Shown: positions 17,790 through 26,445, counted from the first letter of the stretch. The stretch is 64,000 bases of DNA from Helicobacter canis (GCF_900451095.1 NZ_UGHV01000001.1:682001-746000), one strand, 5' to 3'. Made by a program: numbers and translations. Notes: generated by a model not told the origin, from the sequence alone.

Positions 17790-19595
17790 ATGGAGTCGTG
17801 TGTCTTTGGCAAATGGTGCTACTATGATTGTGTCGTGTCTCTCAAAGCCCACAATCAAAAGCAAAGCAAAGAGCTTTTTGCCTATATCGAGTCCCATAAG
17901 CACACATTGTTTTTTGTAGGGTTTGTGGAGTATGAGTTTTATCGCTATTTGCGTGATGAAAGCTATGAGAGCGCAAAGCCTTATTGCGTGTTTTATGGCT
18001 TTAGGAGTAGAAGAGCCTTTATCAAAGAGGGCATAGCACAAGAGCGTTTTGCTCCAAGTGTGCTGCGCCCTCTTGATAAAGCCCGCTATTTGCGCGATTT
18101 TGCCGCGGTTAAAGAGGCGATTGCTAGCGGCAGAAGCTATCAGGTCAATCTCACACAAGAGCTAGAGTGCAGCACGAAGCTGGATTCTAGCGCGCTGTTT
18201 GACTTGCTTTGTGCTAGGCAGGATACGCTGTATAAAGCCTTTATCCCAGAAGAAAATGGCGCGATCATCTCGCTTTCCCCAGAGCTATTTTTCAGCCTAA
18301 AGGGCAGAGAGATCACCGCAAAGCCGATGAAAGGCACAATGCCAAAAGGCAAGGGCAACAAGCGCAAGCTCGCTAAAGATTGGAAAAACAAAAGTGAAAA
18401 TCTAATGATCGTGGATTTGCTGCGAAATGATTTGTCTAAAATCAGCAAGCTACATAGCCTGCACACAAGGCTTTTTGACATAGAGTCCTACCCCACGCTC
18501 TATCAAATGACCTCTACTATCACAGCCACGCTAAAAAGGCGCGTGGGCTTGTATGAGATTTTTGAAGCACTCTTTCCTTGCGGCTCGATCACAGGTGCGC
18601 CAAAGCACGAGACAATCACGCTTATAGAGAGCCTAGAGCGGCGTGAGAGGGGGATTTACTGCGGGAGTATAGGCGTGGTGCATAAGAAGCGCGCGAGCTT
18701 TAGTGTGGCGATACGCACCTTGCGGCACAGGGGCGAGCGGTTTTGCTATGGTGTGGGGGGTGGTATCACTTGGGAGTCTCGTGCGCAAGATGAGTGGGAG
18801 GAGCTTGGGCTAAAGGCAGAGATTTTGCGAGCCAAAGAGTGCCATTTGTTTGAGACTATGCTGCTACAAAATGATCACATAGTGCTACTACAAGCCCATA
18901 AGCAAAGATTGCTAGATTCTGCTAGGAAGCTAGGCTTTGATACAGGGGGCATTGATGAATTTATGCGAGGGTTTAACGCCCTAGAATCCACTTTGAGCAG
19001 CGAGTTTTTGGGCATTGATAGAGAGCTGTTTCACAAAGTGGATTCTAGTCAAATGCCAATGGATTGCCACACACTGCAAGCGGTGCTGCCAATGACAGAA
19101 AAAAGCCTTGCTAGTCAAAAAGTGGATTCTAGCCCCCAAGCCAAAAGCGATCCTATCATCTTGCGACTTGTGCTACATAGAGATGGCAGCCTAGAATCCA
19201 CTTTTGCCCCCTTACGCCCCGCCACAAGCGATGTGCTGCTGCTTAGTCCTATCACGCTCCAAAGTGCCAGCGATCATCTCTATCATAAAAGCTCTTTGCG
19301 CGAAGTGTATGACTCACACAGCCATTTATGGCGGAAAAATCGCTGCTATGATGTGGCGTTTTGCAATGAAAGGGGCGAGCTATGCGAGGGAAGTAGGAGC
19401 AATATCGTGCTGCAACAAGGAGGGCGATTCTACACGCCGCCCCTGAGTAGCGGACTGCTTGGTGGCGTGTATCGGCAATTTTTGCTCCAAAAGGGTGCGA
19501 TAGAAGAGCGCGTGCTGTATGCCAGAGATTTGGAGAGTGCGAGCGCGATTTATTGTATCAACTCTGTGCGCGGGGCTAGGCGAGTGCGACTATGA
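17790..19595 (+). CDS. pabB: Aminodeoxychorismate synthase I / aminodeoxychorismate lyase fusion (PabB-PabC)
   Basis: About 601 residues making p-aminobenzoate for folate. PabB part: VNLTQELE, LSPELFF, PMKGTMPKG, IVDLLRNDLS and GSITGAPKHET, all chorismate-binding motifs. PabC part (from about 355): ETMLLQN early and RSNIVLQ, PLSSGLLGGVYR late, typical of the class IV PLP fold. I chose ATG 17790 (MESCVFGKW), 1 nt after the previous stop; the frame stays open 54 nt further upstream. A segment at 19035-19137 is an inserted piece of intergenic repeat: a 38-bp hairpin unit between two dispersed motifs, read in frame. pabA overlaps by 4 nt. Confidence 0.9.
   Translation: MESCVFGKWCYYDCVVSLKAHNQKQSKELFAYIESHKHTLFFVGFVEYEFYRYLRDESYESAKPYCVFYGFRSRRAFIKEGIAQERFAPSVLRPLDKARYLRDFAAVKEAIASGRSYQVNLTQELECSTKLDSSALFDLLCARQDTLYKAFIPEENGAIISLSPELFFSLKGREITAKPMKGTMPKGKGNKRKLAKDWKNKSENLMIVDLLRNDLSKISKLHSLHTRLFDIESYPTLYQMTSTITATLKRRVGLYEIFEALFPCGSITGAPKHETITLIESLERRERGIYCGSIGVVHKKRASFSVAIRTLRHRGERFCYGVGGGITWESRAQDEWEELGLKAEILRAKECHLFETMLLQNDHIVLLQAHKQRLLDSARKLGFDTGGIDEFMRGFNALESTLSSEFLGIDRELFHKVDSSQMPMDCHTLQAVLPMTEKSLASQKVDSSPQAKSDPIILRLVLHRDGSLESTFAPLRPATSDVLLLSPITLQSASDHLYHKSSLREVYDSHSHLWRKNRCYDVAFCNERGELCEGSRSNIVLQQGGRFYTPPLSSGLLGGVYRQFLLQKGAIEERVLYARDLESASAIYCINSVRGARRVRL
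19061..19098 (+). repeat. 38-bp hairpin repeat unit inside pabBC
   Basis: Matches the intergenic copy at 58364-58401 at 35 of 38 positions by eye, from GGATTGCCAC to CCAATGACAG. It is flanked at 19035-19048 and 19124-19137 by the motif AAAGTGGATTCTAG in direct orientation. Read in frame it gives MDCHTLQAVLPMT. Confidence 0.85.
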
Positions 19596-20161
19596 AGCGC
19601 GTGCTAATTATTGATAATTATGATTCTTTCACTTATACAATCGCGCTGTATTTTAGGGAGCTTGGCTATGCGTGCGAAGTGATCCAAAGTGCCAGCGTGG
19701 CACACCCTAGTGATTTGCGCTGCCTGCGCTTTTCTCATCTAGTGATTTCACCGGGTCCAAACTCCCCCAAGGAAGCTAGCTTTAGTGTCCAGGCGATACA
19801 GTATTATAAAAAACGCACGCCCATTCTAGGGATCTGCCTAGGACATCAGTGTATCGCTTATGCCTTTGGCGGAGAGATTTCTAGGCTAGAGTCCCCCACC
19901 CACGCCAAGCTCCACACGCTACACTACACAAAATCGCCTATTTTTAGAAAGCTCAAAAAGCAGCCTAGAATCTGCCTCTATCACTCACTTTTTGTCTCGC
20001 AATGCCCCAAATCCTGCAAGGTCATAGCCTATGACAATAGGGGCGTGATTATGGCTATCGCGCATAAAAGGCTGTCTATTTATGGGATACAATTTCACCC
20101 AGAGGCTGTGCTAAGTCAATGTGGGAAGCAGATATTGCAAAATTTTATGCGCCTAGCGTGA
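19592..20161 (+). CDS. pabA: Aminodeoxychorismate synthase glutamine amidotransferase PabA (TrpG-like)
   Basis: 189 residues, class I glutamine amidotransferase. Catalytic Cys82 in GICLGHQC and His169/Glu171 in IQFHPEA; oxyanion loop in SPGPNSPKEA. It supplies ammonia to PabB, whose gene it overlaps by 4 nt (ATGA). TrpG is the alternative, since the two are near-identical in fold, but the pabBC neighbour decides it. Confidence 0.9.
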   Translation: MKRVLIIDNYDSFTYTIALYFRELGYACEVIQSASVAHPSDLRCLRFSHLVISPGPNSPKEASFSVQAIQYYKKRTPILGICLGHQCIAYAFGGEISRLESPTHAKLHTLHYTKSPIFRKLKKQPRICLYHSLFVSQCPKSCKVIAYDNRGVIMAIAHKRLSIYGIQFHPEAVLSQCGKQILQNFMRLA

Positions 20162-20589
20162 TGGTCTTGCGTTTAAGCTATTTAGTCTTGGGCGAGCAAT
20201 GCGAGGGAAGTAATCCATTGTTTTTCTAGCCTTGCGAGTCGCTTTAGTGGTGTGGCGATCTAAATTTCAAAAGTGGATTCTAGTAGCAACGCTTTTTTCT
20301 GTCATTGCGAGACACTGCGCCAGCAGTGGTGTGGCAATCTATAAATTCTGCGCTAGCAGAATAATCATTACTAGAATCCACTTGCAAGGATTGTGGATCG
20401 CCACGACTTCCTTGCGGAAGTCTCGCGAGTGAGAGAAAAGCGGCATTAAGCCTAGAATCCACTTTTTCTAAAGAAGCTTCGCTTTGTGATTGTTGTGTTT
20501 ATTGCTTATGAATTGCCGCGCGGTGCAAGCGGTGCTTGCAAGAGAGCACAATAACCGCTAGTGAAAAGTGGATTCTAGGGGGATAAAGG
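20162..20589. repeat. Repeat cluster between pabA and efp, no gene seen
   Basis: 428 bp between convergent genes. Contains four copies of the dispersed 15-bp motif: 20271-20284 and 20563-20578 in one sense, 20371-20383 and 20450-20466 in the other, so they form two inverted pairs. Two hairpin repeat units of the GTCATTGCGAG...GGCAATC type lie at 20301-20340 and 20395-20432 (reverse), the latter with stem GACTTCC/GGAAGTC. At 20189-20207 is a piece (GTCTTGGGCGAGCAATGCG) like the ends of the 57.7-58.6 kb element. I see no tRNA or plausible coding frame. Confidence 0.8.
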
Positions 20590-21153
20590 CTATTTGACCT
20601 TTTCGACATATTCGCCGGTCTCGGTATTTACGCGTATGCATTCACCCTCTAGGATATGGAAAGGGATTTGCACCACTGCGCCTGTCTCTAGTGTGGCAGG
20701 CTTTTTGCCAGCAGAGGAAGTATCGCCCTTGAAGTTTGGAGGGGTTTCTATGATCTTTAGCTCGACAATTTGCGCCACACTCACAGAAATCGCCTTGTCA
20801 TTATGCAGCAGCACCTGCACGCTAGAGCCATCAAGCAGCCACTTTTTGGCATCGCCTACTTGATCCTCGCTAAGCGCGACTTGCTCATACGATTCTGTAT
20901 CCATAAATTGATAGTATTCGCCATCGTGGTAGAGGTATTGCATAGGCTTTTCTACGATATTTGGCTCCTCGCATTTATCGCCTGCGTGGAAGGTCTTTTC
21001 AATCACTTTGCCATCGAGAAATGACTTGATTTTCGCACGCACAAATGCCGCGCCTTTACCGGGCTTGACATGTTGATATTCTACGATCCTATATGGAATC
21101 CCTTCAATCTCGATTTTTAAGCCTTTTTTGAGTTCGCTCATACCGATTGCCAT
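20590..21153 (-). CDS. efp: Elongation factor P
   Basis: 187 residues, the standard length. Three beta-barrel domains: KOW-like N-terminal with the loop [12 protein letters not shown], where Lys33 corresponds to the modified residue Lys34 of E. coli; OB domain; and C-terminal domain with [23 protein letters not shown] relieves ribosomes stalled on proline stretches. Single gene with its own -10 box; convergent with pabA across the repeat cluster. Confidence 0.97.
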   Translation of the reverse strand: MAIGMSELKKGLKIEIEGIPYRIVEYQHVKPGKGAAFVRAKIKSFLDGKVIEKTFHAGDKCEEPNIVEKPMQYLYHDGEYYQFMDTESYEQVALSEDQVGDAKKWLLDGSSVQVLLHNDKAISVSVAQIVELKIIETPPNFKGDTSSAGKKPATLETGAVVQIPFHILEGECIRVNTETGEYVEKVK

Positions 21154-21189
21154 TGTGTATCCTTTGCGTATAAAATCTAGTGAGCGCGC

Positions 21190-21195
21190 ATTATA
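21190..21195 (-). promoter_or_regulatory. -10 box TATAAT for efp
   Basis: Minus-strand TATAAT, 36 nt before the efp ATG. Confidence 0.55.
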
Positions 21196-21237
21196 GCAGA
21201 TTTTGGCTCTAGCCCTTAGATCTTAGCTAGAATCTAG

Positions 21238-22062
21238 CTATATCACCACACCGCATAAAAGCACAAAGGGTAGGTATTCTTTCTCATAGAGATGATAGAT
21301 AGTTTCTTTAGGTGTATCAATGCTAGGGCGCAAATCAAGGGCAGAGCATAGCACACCTTGTGGGCGCACACCCATTTGCTTTGCGACATTTTGTATCATC
21401 TCTGCCACCTCATAAGGAATAGAATCTAGCTCATTCATATCCGGAGCTTGCTCTTTAGCACAATAGACATTGATAGAAAAAAGCGCGAGTTTAAAGCTAT
21501 CGTAATCCGCGAGTTTTCCTGCTTGCTGCAACTGCCCTATATCACGCACTTGCGTAATGGCTTCTTTAATGCGCTCTATACAGCTGCTATTAAACTCCCA
21601 CCTAGCCCTTTTGCCGACATTAAGCCATAAATGCTTAGATTCTATCCATATATCAAGCCCATTAGCCCCCTGTGTCGCACACCAAAAGTCAATCGTGCGT
21701 CTTTGCTTTTGATTTTGGCTTTTATCCTCTCGCAAATCTACACCCCTGCAATCCACACCATATTCACTCATCACATACGGCGTAAGGCAGGAGAGAGCCA
21801 TAGCGATAGTGGCAGAGTTGCTTCGCTCATTGTATGTGATAGGAAAGTCGCCGATTTGCTCAAGTAGGTTAAGGTTGATATCAAAAATATGCCGACAAAG
21901 CTCATCATAAAAGCCCTTTAGCTTCCTGCCACCTTTCGCCCCACTTCCTGTATTTGCCCCAGCACCTACGCTATCGCTTTTGTATAAAGAGTCTTCTAGG
22001 TAGCATTCATACCATTTCGCATTTTTCTCGCTAAATCGTTTTTGTATATCGTAGTCATACAT
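21238..22062 (-). CDS. Unknown protein, possible PD-(D/E)XK nuclease-like fold
   Basis: 274 residues; I do not recognise the family. No signal peptide or membrane segment. A Gly/Ala/Ser-rich stretch (31-46) separates an N-terminal part from the core. The segment TIDFWC (D125) followed by DIWIESKHLW (E141-x-K143) has the spacing and beta-strand character of a PD-(D/E)XK active site, with E80 a possible helix acid. That would make it a nuclease or an inactive relative; this is inference from a short motif. Its ATG overlaps the channel stop by 8 nt, so it is the last gene of a three-gene operon. Confidence 0.5.
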   Translation of the reverse strand: MYDYDIQKRFSEKNAKWYECYLEDSLYKSDSVGAGANTGSGAKGGRKLKGFYDELCRHIFDINLNLLEQIGDFPITYNERSNSATIAMALSCLTPYVMSEYGVDCRGVDLREDKSQNQKQRRTIDFWCATQGANGLDIWIESKHLWLNVGKRARWEFNSSCIERIKEAITQVRDIGQLQQAGKLADYDSFKLALFSINVYCAKEQAPDMNELDSIPYEVAEMIQNVAKQMGVRPQGVLCSALDLRPSIDTPKETIYHLYEKEYLPFVLLCGVVI

Positions 22063-22759
22063 TGTTATGCTCCTTTTCTAGTTTTTGGGCTTTTATCTCA
22101 CTAATGCTATCCACAATCACGCCTATGACCATATTTAGCACGATAAAGCTTACAATGATCATATAGCTTATAAAATATATCCACGCATAAGGATATATTT
22201 GCATAATAGGTCGTGCTATCGCTCCGCTCCAGCTCTCCCCTGTCATCACTTGAAAAAGTGTGAAAAAGCTCTTGCCCAAATCGCCAAAATACTCTGGCGC
22301 AGCTGTGGCAAAAAGCTGTGTGCCAAGCACCGCATAGATATAATACACAAGCAAGAGCAAAACACCTATGGATACAACACTAGGGATACTCCTTGTGATA
22401 ACTGCGATGACAAACCGAAGCTGTGGCACAGATGAAGAGAGTCGCGCGGCTCTAAGCACCCTAAACAATCGTAGGATAGCAATATTGCCTATGATTGTCG
22501 TCGGTAAGACAGATAAAACCACTACAAACAAATCAAAGAGATTCCACTTTGAGAGAAAAAACTCTTTGCGTAGCACAAGGATTTTCACGCACATTTCAAT
22601 GCAAAAAAACAACAAACACATTCTATCAATAGCGATAAGGATAGAATTGTTTTTCAAAAATGAAAATGTCAATGCTCCCAAGATTATAGAATCTAAAATG
22701 ATAATGCCTATAATCAGGTTTTGAAATGCTGGGGATTTTATACTGCCTTTAAGATTCAT
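22055..22759 (-). CDS. Single-domain voltage-gated cation channel (BacNav type)
   Basis: 234 residues with six membrane helices: S1 13-32, S2 40-62, S3 72-86, S4 93-110 with arginines at 97, 100, 103 and 106 every third position, S5 126-150, pore loop 158-182 and S6 192-218. The selectivity filter is TGESWS (173-178); the common sodium-channel form is TLESWS, so a Leu is Gly here. The short C-terminal tail (KAQKLEKEHNNV) could start a four-helix bundle. It would assemble as a tetramer in the inner membrane. Ion choice (Na+ or Ca2+) cannot be read from sequence alone. Middle gene of the operon, 12 nt after the small beta-repeat gene. Confidence 0.85.
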   Translation of the reverse strand: MNLKGSIKSPAFQNLIIGIIILDSIILGALTFSFLKNNSILIAIDRMCLLFFCIEMCVKILVLRKEFFLSKWNLFDLFVVVLSVLPTTIIGNIAILRLFRVLRAARLSSSVPQLRFVIAVITRSIPSVVSIGVLLLLVYYIYAVLGTQLFATAAPEYFGDLGKSFFTLFQVMTGESWSGAIARPIMQIYPYAWIYFISYMIIVSFIVLNMVIGVIVDSISEIKAQKLEKEHNNV

Positions 22760-22771
22760 TACACAAAACTC

Positions 22772-23068
22772 CTAACAACTCCTAACAAAACTACCACTAG
22801 AAGCTTTATACTCTTTAGCTCTGCCATTAGCATAGGAAATAACTATAGAATCTCCATTGATCTGCGCTGATACCGCGTTTGAGTCTCCTATTGAGCGTTT
22901 GAAGCTTCCTGTCTTTGTGTTATATTGTTTCGCTTTCCCATTTTCTATACAAATTGTCCATTCATCATCGCAGCTCGCACTAGAAACATTACTTCCTACA
23001 CTGCGCCTGAAAGAGCCATTTTCATACAATTTTGCCTTATTACTTTCTACCTTAACGATATAAGCCAT
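22772..23068 (-). CDS. Small beta-repeat (propeller-blade-like) protein
   Basis: 98 residues consisting of about three copies of a 30-35-residue unit: NKAKLYE-GSFRRSVGSN, NGKAKQYNTKTGSFKRSIGDSN, NGRAKEYKASSGSFVRSC. Each ends with a GSF-RS motif and starts with a short beta pair, as in propeller blades. Three blades are too few to close a propeller, so it would need to oligomerise. No signal peptide. AAAGGAG site upstream and a TATAAT at 23098-23103. First gene of the channel operon; function unknown. Confidence 0.7.
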   Translation of the reverse strand: MAYIVKVESNKAKLYENGSFRRSVGSNVSSASCDDEWTICIENGKAKQYNTKTGSFKRSIGDSNAVSAQINGDSIVISYANGRAKEYKASSGSFVRSC

Positions 23069-23097
23069 TTTGAACTCCTTTTTTTGATTGAGTGATG

Positions 23098-23113
23098 ATT
23101 ATAGATAATTATC
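23098..23113 (-). promoter_or_regulatory. -10 box TATAAT and palindrome GATAATTATC before the channel operon
   Basis: The minus-strand TATAAT is 23098-23103, 30 nt before the ATG at 23068. The perfect 10-bp palindrome GATAATTATC (23104-23113) abuts it upstream, in the AT-rich spacer shared with the divergent HTH gene. The position is right for an operator that this regulator could bind; that is inference. Confidence 0.5.
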
Positions 23114-23214
23114 GTTAAACAATACTTAAATTACTCTTTTTAAATAATTTACTCATTAAAATCAATACCAAATATCCATAATCAATAAGTAAGTAGATGA
23201 TGAGGTTGAAGTCG

Positions 23215-23622
23215 ATGAAAGTCGTTGATCGCATAAACGAGATTCTAAAAGCAAAAAACCTAAGCAAAAAAGAGCTAGCAAGTAGGCTTATAGACTTAGG
23301 CTTGCGTGCGCACAAAACGGGCGAGACGCCCACAATCTCTAGCATTTATGCTTATCTTAATGGGAATATTGAGCTAAAAGCGGATATGATTCCATTTATT
23401 GCTGATGCTTTGGGCGTGTATGAGCAGGAGCTTTTCTCCCAAAGCTCACCGCACAAAATGCTTCAACGATTCTGCTTACAAGACCCAAATCTTGCTAAAT
23501 ATAGCCATATTGTAGAACTCCTAGAATACATAAGCCCAAAGTCTCTAGAAACGCTTGAAAAGACATTGCTTAGTCAAAAAGAAAAGACCATAGAGCTTAA
23601 TAAAATTCTTCAAAATCTATAG
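23215..23622 (+). CDS. HTH (XRE-like) transcriptional regulator
   Basis: 135 residues from the ATG at 23215 (MKVVDRINEIL), chosen because GAGG lies 10-13 nt upstream; an ATG at 23197 is in frame. Residues 1-70 form an XRE-type helix-turn-helix (NLSKKELASRL, PTISSIYAYLNGN, IPFIADALGVYEQELF) with an insert between the helices. The C-terminal 60 residues are helical and may dimerise. It is divergent from the channel operon across 146 bp and probably controls it. Confidence 0.75.
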   Translation: MKVVDRINEILKAKNLSKKELASRLIDLGLRAHKTGETPTISSIYAYLNGNIELKADMIPFIADALGVYEQELFSQSSPHKMLQRFCLQDPNLAKYSHIVELLEYISPKSLETLEKTLLSQKEKTIELNKILQNL

Positions 23623-23664
23623 CGTATGTCTTATATGTGGTAGTAGCTTCAAATAAGCCTAGAT

Positions 23665-23781
23665 CTAGGGATCTAGGTGTTTTTCTCTGTTGTTTAGCTC
23701 TGTGATATTTAAGCAGATAAATTTGTAGCACAGAAAGATCACTAGGGGCCACAGCAGTATCAAAAATAGTGTATATAGCAT
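23665..23781 (-). CDS. 38-codon membrane ORF after cydB, CydX-like candidate
   Basis: Begins MLYTLFLILLWPLVIFLCYK, one membrane helix, followed by a polar tail NITELNNREKHLDP. The ATG is 9 nt after the cydB stop, with AAGGAG overlapping that stop, so it is set up for coupled translation. Length, topology and place match the small third subunit CydX (37 residues in E. coli) of cytochrome bd, but the sequence itself is not obviously similar. No other gene is seen in 23623-23790. Confidence 0.6.
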   Translation of the reverse strand: MLYTLFLILLWPLVIFLCYKFICLNITELNNREKHLDP

Positions 23782-23790
23782 AACAACTCC

Positions 23791-24906
23791 TTAGTAAGAA
23801 TGCTCATCTAAATCGCTTGGGCTAAACTTCCTGCTATCCATACGCCGCCATACATACGCGATATAGCCTAGCACAAAAGGCACAAGCAAGCTCACATAGC
23901 CCATAACAGAGAGTGTATAGTAGCTAGAGCTTGCATTAGCTATGGTAAGTGAGCTTTGCAAATCTGTGCTTGATGGGTAGAATGCACTCTCCCCAAGCCC
24001 GACATTGAGCAGCACCGCCATAACGGCACACACCGCCCCAGCCCCAAGCGCAAATATGCCCTTTTTATCCACAAGGCTAAGGTAGATTCCAGCTAGCACA
24101 AGCACGACCCCCACAAGCAGCAAAACAAGCACATAAGGCTTATGCAAAAATGTCAAGCCATACAAATATGCCTGCATACTCACCGCGCCACTCTCATCGA
24201 CATAGAATCCATCTTTTAGACAAATCCACACCAAAAAGCCCAAGAAAAATGGCAAAAATAGCGCAGTATTTAGCAGGAGATCCTTTTTCGCTCTTTGGAC
24301 AATGGCACTAGAATCCAGCGCATTGATAAAGTAGCTATCTGCTAGCATTCTGCTTAGAAACACCAGCGCAAAACCTAGGAGATAATTAAGCGGATTTCCC
24401 AGCTGCTCTAATCCTCTTAGGCTATGCTCCCAGCGCACAAAGCGCATATCATCAAGCACAAAGGCACTCCCGGCAAAAAATGTGCTAACTGCCACACCGA
24501 TGAGAAATACCCCCAAAAGCCCATTGATCTTCAAAAATGTCTCATAGGTTTTTGCGCCTAGGAGATTGCCCTGCTTTTTGCGGTATTCATAGCTTACAGC
24601 TTGGATAATAAAGCAAAGCAAAATCGCTAGCCACACCCAATACGCCCCGCCAAAGCTCGTGCTATAAAAGAGCGGAAACGCCGCGAAGCACGCCCCGCCA
24701 AATAGCACCAAAGTCGTAAATCCAAGCTCCCATTTGCGCCCAAGCACATTGATAAGCAGGGATTTTTCTTCCTCTGTTTTGGCTAGCCTATCCATAAGCC
24801 CCTGCCCCCCTTGCACAAAAAACATCAACACCAAAAGCCCACCAAGCAGACTTACAATCACCCACCAATATACCTGCAACTGCGCTAAATCAAGTCCAAA
24901 AAACAT
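23791..24906 (-). CDS. cydB: Cytochrome bd-type quinol oxidase subunit II
   Basis: 371 residues, eight to nine membrane helices, first residues FFGLDLAQLQVYWWV. It pairs with CydA; it carries no haem in the E. coli-type enzyme. Gap to cydA is 3 nt with an AAGGAG site, so the two are one unit. H. pylori lacks this oxidase, while Campylobacter and some other Helicobacter carry it as a high-affinity or cyanide-tolerant terminal oxidase. Confidence 0.92.
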   Translation of the reverse strand: MFFGLDLAQLQVYWWVIVSLLGGLLVLMFFVQGGQGLMDRLAKTEEEKSLLINVLGRKWELGFTTLVLFGGACFAAFPLFYSTSFGGAYWVWLAILLCFIIQAVSYEYRKKQGNLLGAKTYETFLKINGLLGVFLIGVAVSTFFAGSAFVLDDMRFVRWEHSLRGLEQLGNPLNYLLGFALVFLSRMLADSYFINALDSSAIVQRAKKDLLLNTALFLPFFLGFLVWICLKDGFYVDESGAVSMQAYLYGLTFLHKPYVLVLLLVGVVLVLAGIYLSLVDKKGIFALGAGAVCAVMAVLLNVGLGESAFYPSSTDLQSSLTIANASSSYYTLSVMGYVSLLVPFVLGYIAYVWRRMDSRKFSPSDLDEHSY

Positions 24907-24909
24907 CGC

Positions 24910-26445
24910 CTACTCCTTCTCGCTTCTTGCGTGTGTGGCAAAGCCCTTTTTAATCTGCTTTGCCATAATCCCAAGCTCCGCGCATAAAAGCAGTGTAAAG
25001 AGTCCTAAGAAAATGAAAAATGAAATCTGCACATTTGTATGCGCGAGATTTGTCGCAGCAATATGCACAGGCATTAGATCTTGGATCGCCCACGGCTGCC
25101 GCCCCACCTCTGCCACGATCCAGCCCGCTTCTGCGGCGATATAGCCAAATGGCACAGCAATCACACAAAGCCATAGGATCTTGCGGAATTTGTTGATGTT
25201 GTTTGCCATACAGAGATATAGCACGATGATAAAGAGCAAGAAAAACAAGCTCCCAAGAGCCACCATAAGATGAAAGCTATAAAAGGTCATAGCAATGGGC
25301 GGCACAGCTTGCTCTCTAGACTCCAAATAGCCATAGCCAAAATTTGACATATTTGCCTGTAAGATCTGCTGGGATCTTTCCATTGCCGCGCTATCGCCAC
25401 GCTTTTTAGCCGCGGTAAAATCACTTAGAGCTTGCACTGCCTTTTTCCCGCTCTCTATCCTAGAATCCATACTTGCAATGCCCTTTTCCTCATTGCCAAA
25501 GAGCAGGTCATTGATCCCGGGGATAAAGCCTTGCGTGTCTCTTTGCCCTAGGATTGAGAGCGCGTAGGGGATTGTAAAGTCAAACAAAAATGTCGGCTCG
25601 CTATCGCCGGGCTTTTTAGCAGGGTTTAAAATCCCAAATGCCACAAGCCCAGCCCTATGCTCGCCATCATAGATTCCCTCCATTGCCGCTAGCTTCATCG
25701 GCTGCTTTTGCGTAACTTGATACGCACTCTCATCACCGCTGAAAAACAAAAATACAGAAGTAAGCAGTCCAAAGCTAGCCCCCACAACTAGACTACGCCT
25801 TGCTAAAAGGATATGCCTACCTTGTAGCAAATACCACGCGCTAATCCCCATCACAAAAAGAGCAGAAATCACATAGCCAGAAGCGATTGTGTGGAGAAAC
25901 TTTGAGACTGCCACAGGGGAGAGCGCGACTTCTAGGAAGCTTGTCATTTCATTTCTAGCCGTAGCGGGATTAAATATCGTGCCTATGGGATACTGCATCC
26001 AGCCATTTGCTACGAGAATCCAAAAGGCTGAAAGATTGCTGCCAATTGCCACAAGCCAAGTAGAGAGCAGGTGGAAGCGCGGTGAGACTCTATCCCAGCC
26101 AAAGAACATCACCGCAAAAAATGTCGCCTCTAAGAAAAACGCCACAATACCTTCAACCGCTAGCGGTGCGCCAAAAATATCGCCTACAAACCAGCTATAA
26201 TTCGCCCAATTTGTCCCAAACTCAAACTCCATAATAATGCCTGTCGCCACGCCGATAGCAAAATTTATCGCAAAAAGAGTGAGCCAAAACTTCGTGATAG
26301 CTTTCCACCGCTCATCTTTGGTCTTTAGATAGATACTCTCCATAATCGCTACGATAAATGATAGCCCCAAGGTCAAAGGCACAAACAAAAAGTGATAAAT
26401 CGCCGTTAGCCCAAACTGCGCTCTGCTCCAATCAATATGATCCAT
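24910..26445 (-). CDS. cydA: Cytochrome bd-type quinol oxidase subunit I
   Basis: 511 residues. Hallmarks: early RAQFGLTAIYHFLFVPLTLG with the haem b595 histidine, WILVANGWMQYPIG, the quinol-binding loop around residues 245-300 (KLAAMEG) and the conserved GRQPWAIQ in the C-terminal third. Reduces oxygen to water with quinol electrons at the inner membrane. AAAGGAG precedes the ATG. Preceded by a DUF4492 gene. Confidence 0.95.
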   Translation of the reverse strand: MDHIDWSRAQFGLTAIYHFLFVPLTLGLSFIVAIMESIYLKTKDERWKAITKFWLTLFAINFAIGVATGIIMEFEFGTNWANYSWFVGDIFGAPLAVEGIVAFFLEATFFAVMFFGWDRVSPRFHLLSTWLVAIGSNLSAFWILVANGWMQYPIGTIFNPATARNEMTSFLEVALSPVAVSKFLHTIASGYVISALFVMGISAWYLLQGRHILLARRSLVVGASFGLLTSVFLFFSGDESAYQVTQKQPMKLAAMEGIYDGEHRAGLVAFGILNPAKKPGDSEPTFLFDFTIPYALSILGQRDTQGFIPGINDLLFGNEEKGIASMDSRIESGKKAVQALSDFTAAKKRGDSAAMERSQQILQANMSNFGYGYLESREQAVPPIAMTFYSFHLMVALGSLFFLLFIIVLYLCMANNINKFRKILWLCVIAVPFGYIAAEAGWIVAEVGRQPWAIQDLMPVHIAATNLAHTNVQISFFIFLGLFTLLLCAELGIMAKQIKKGFATHARSEKE

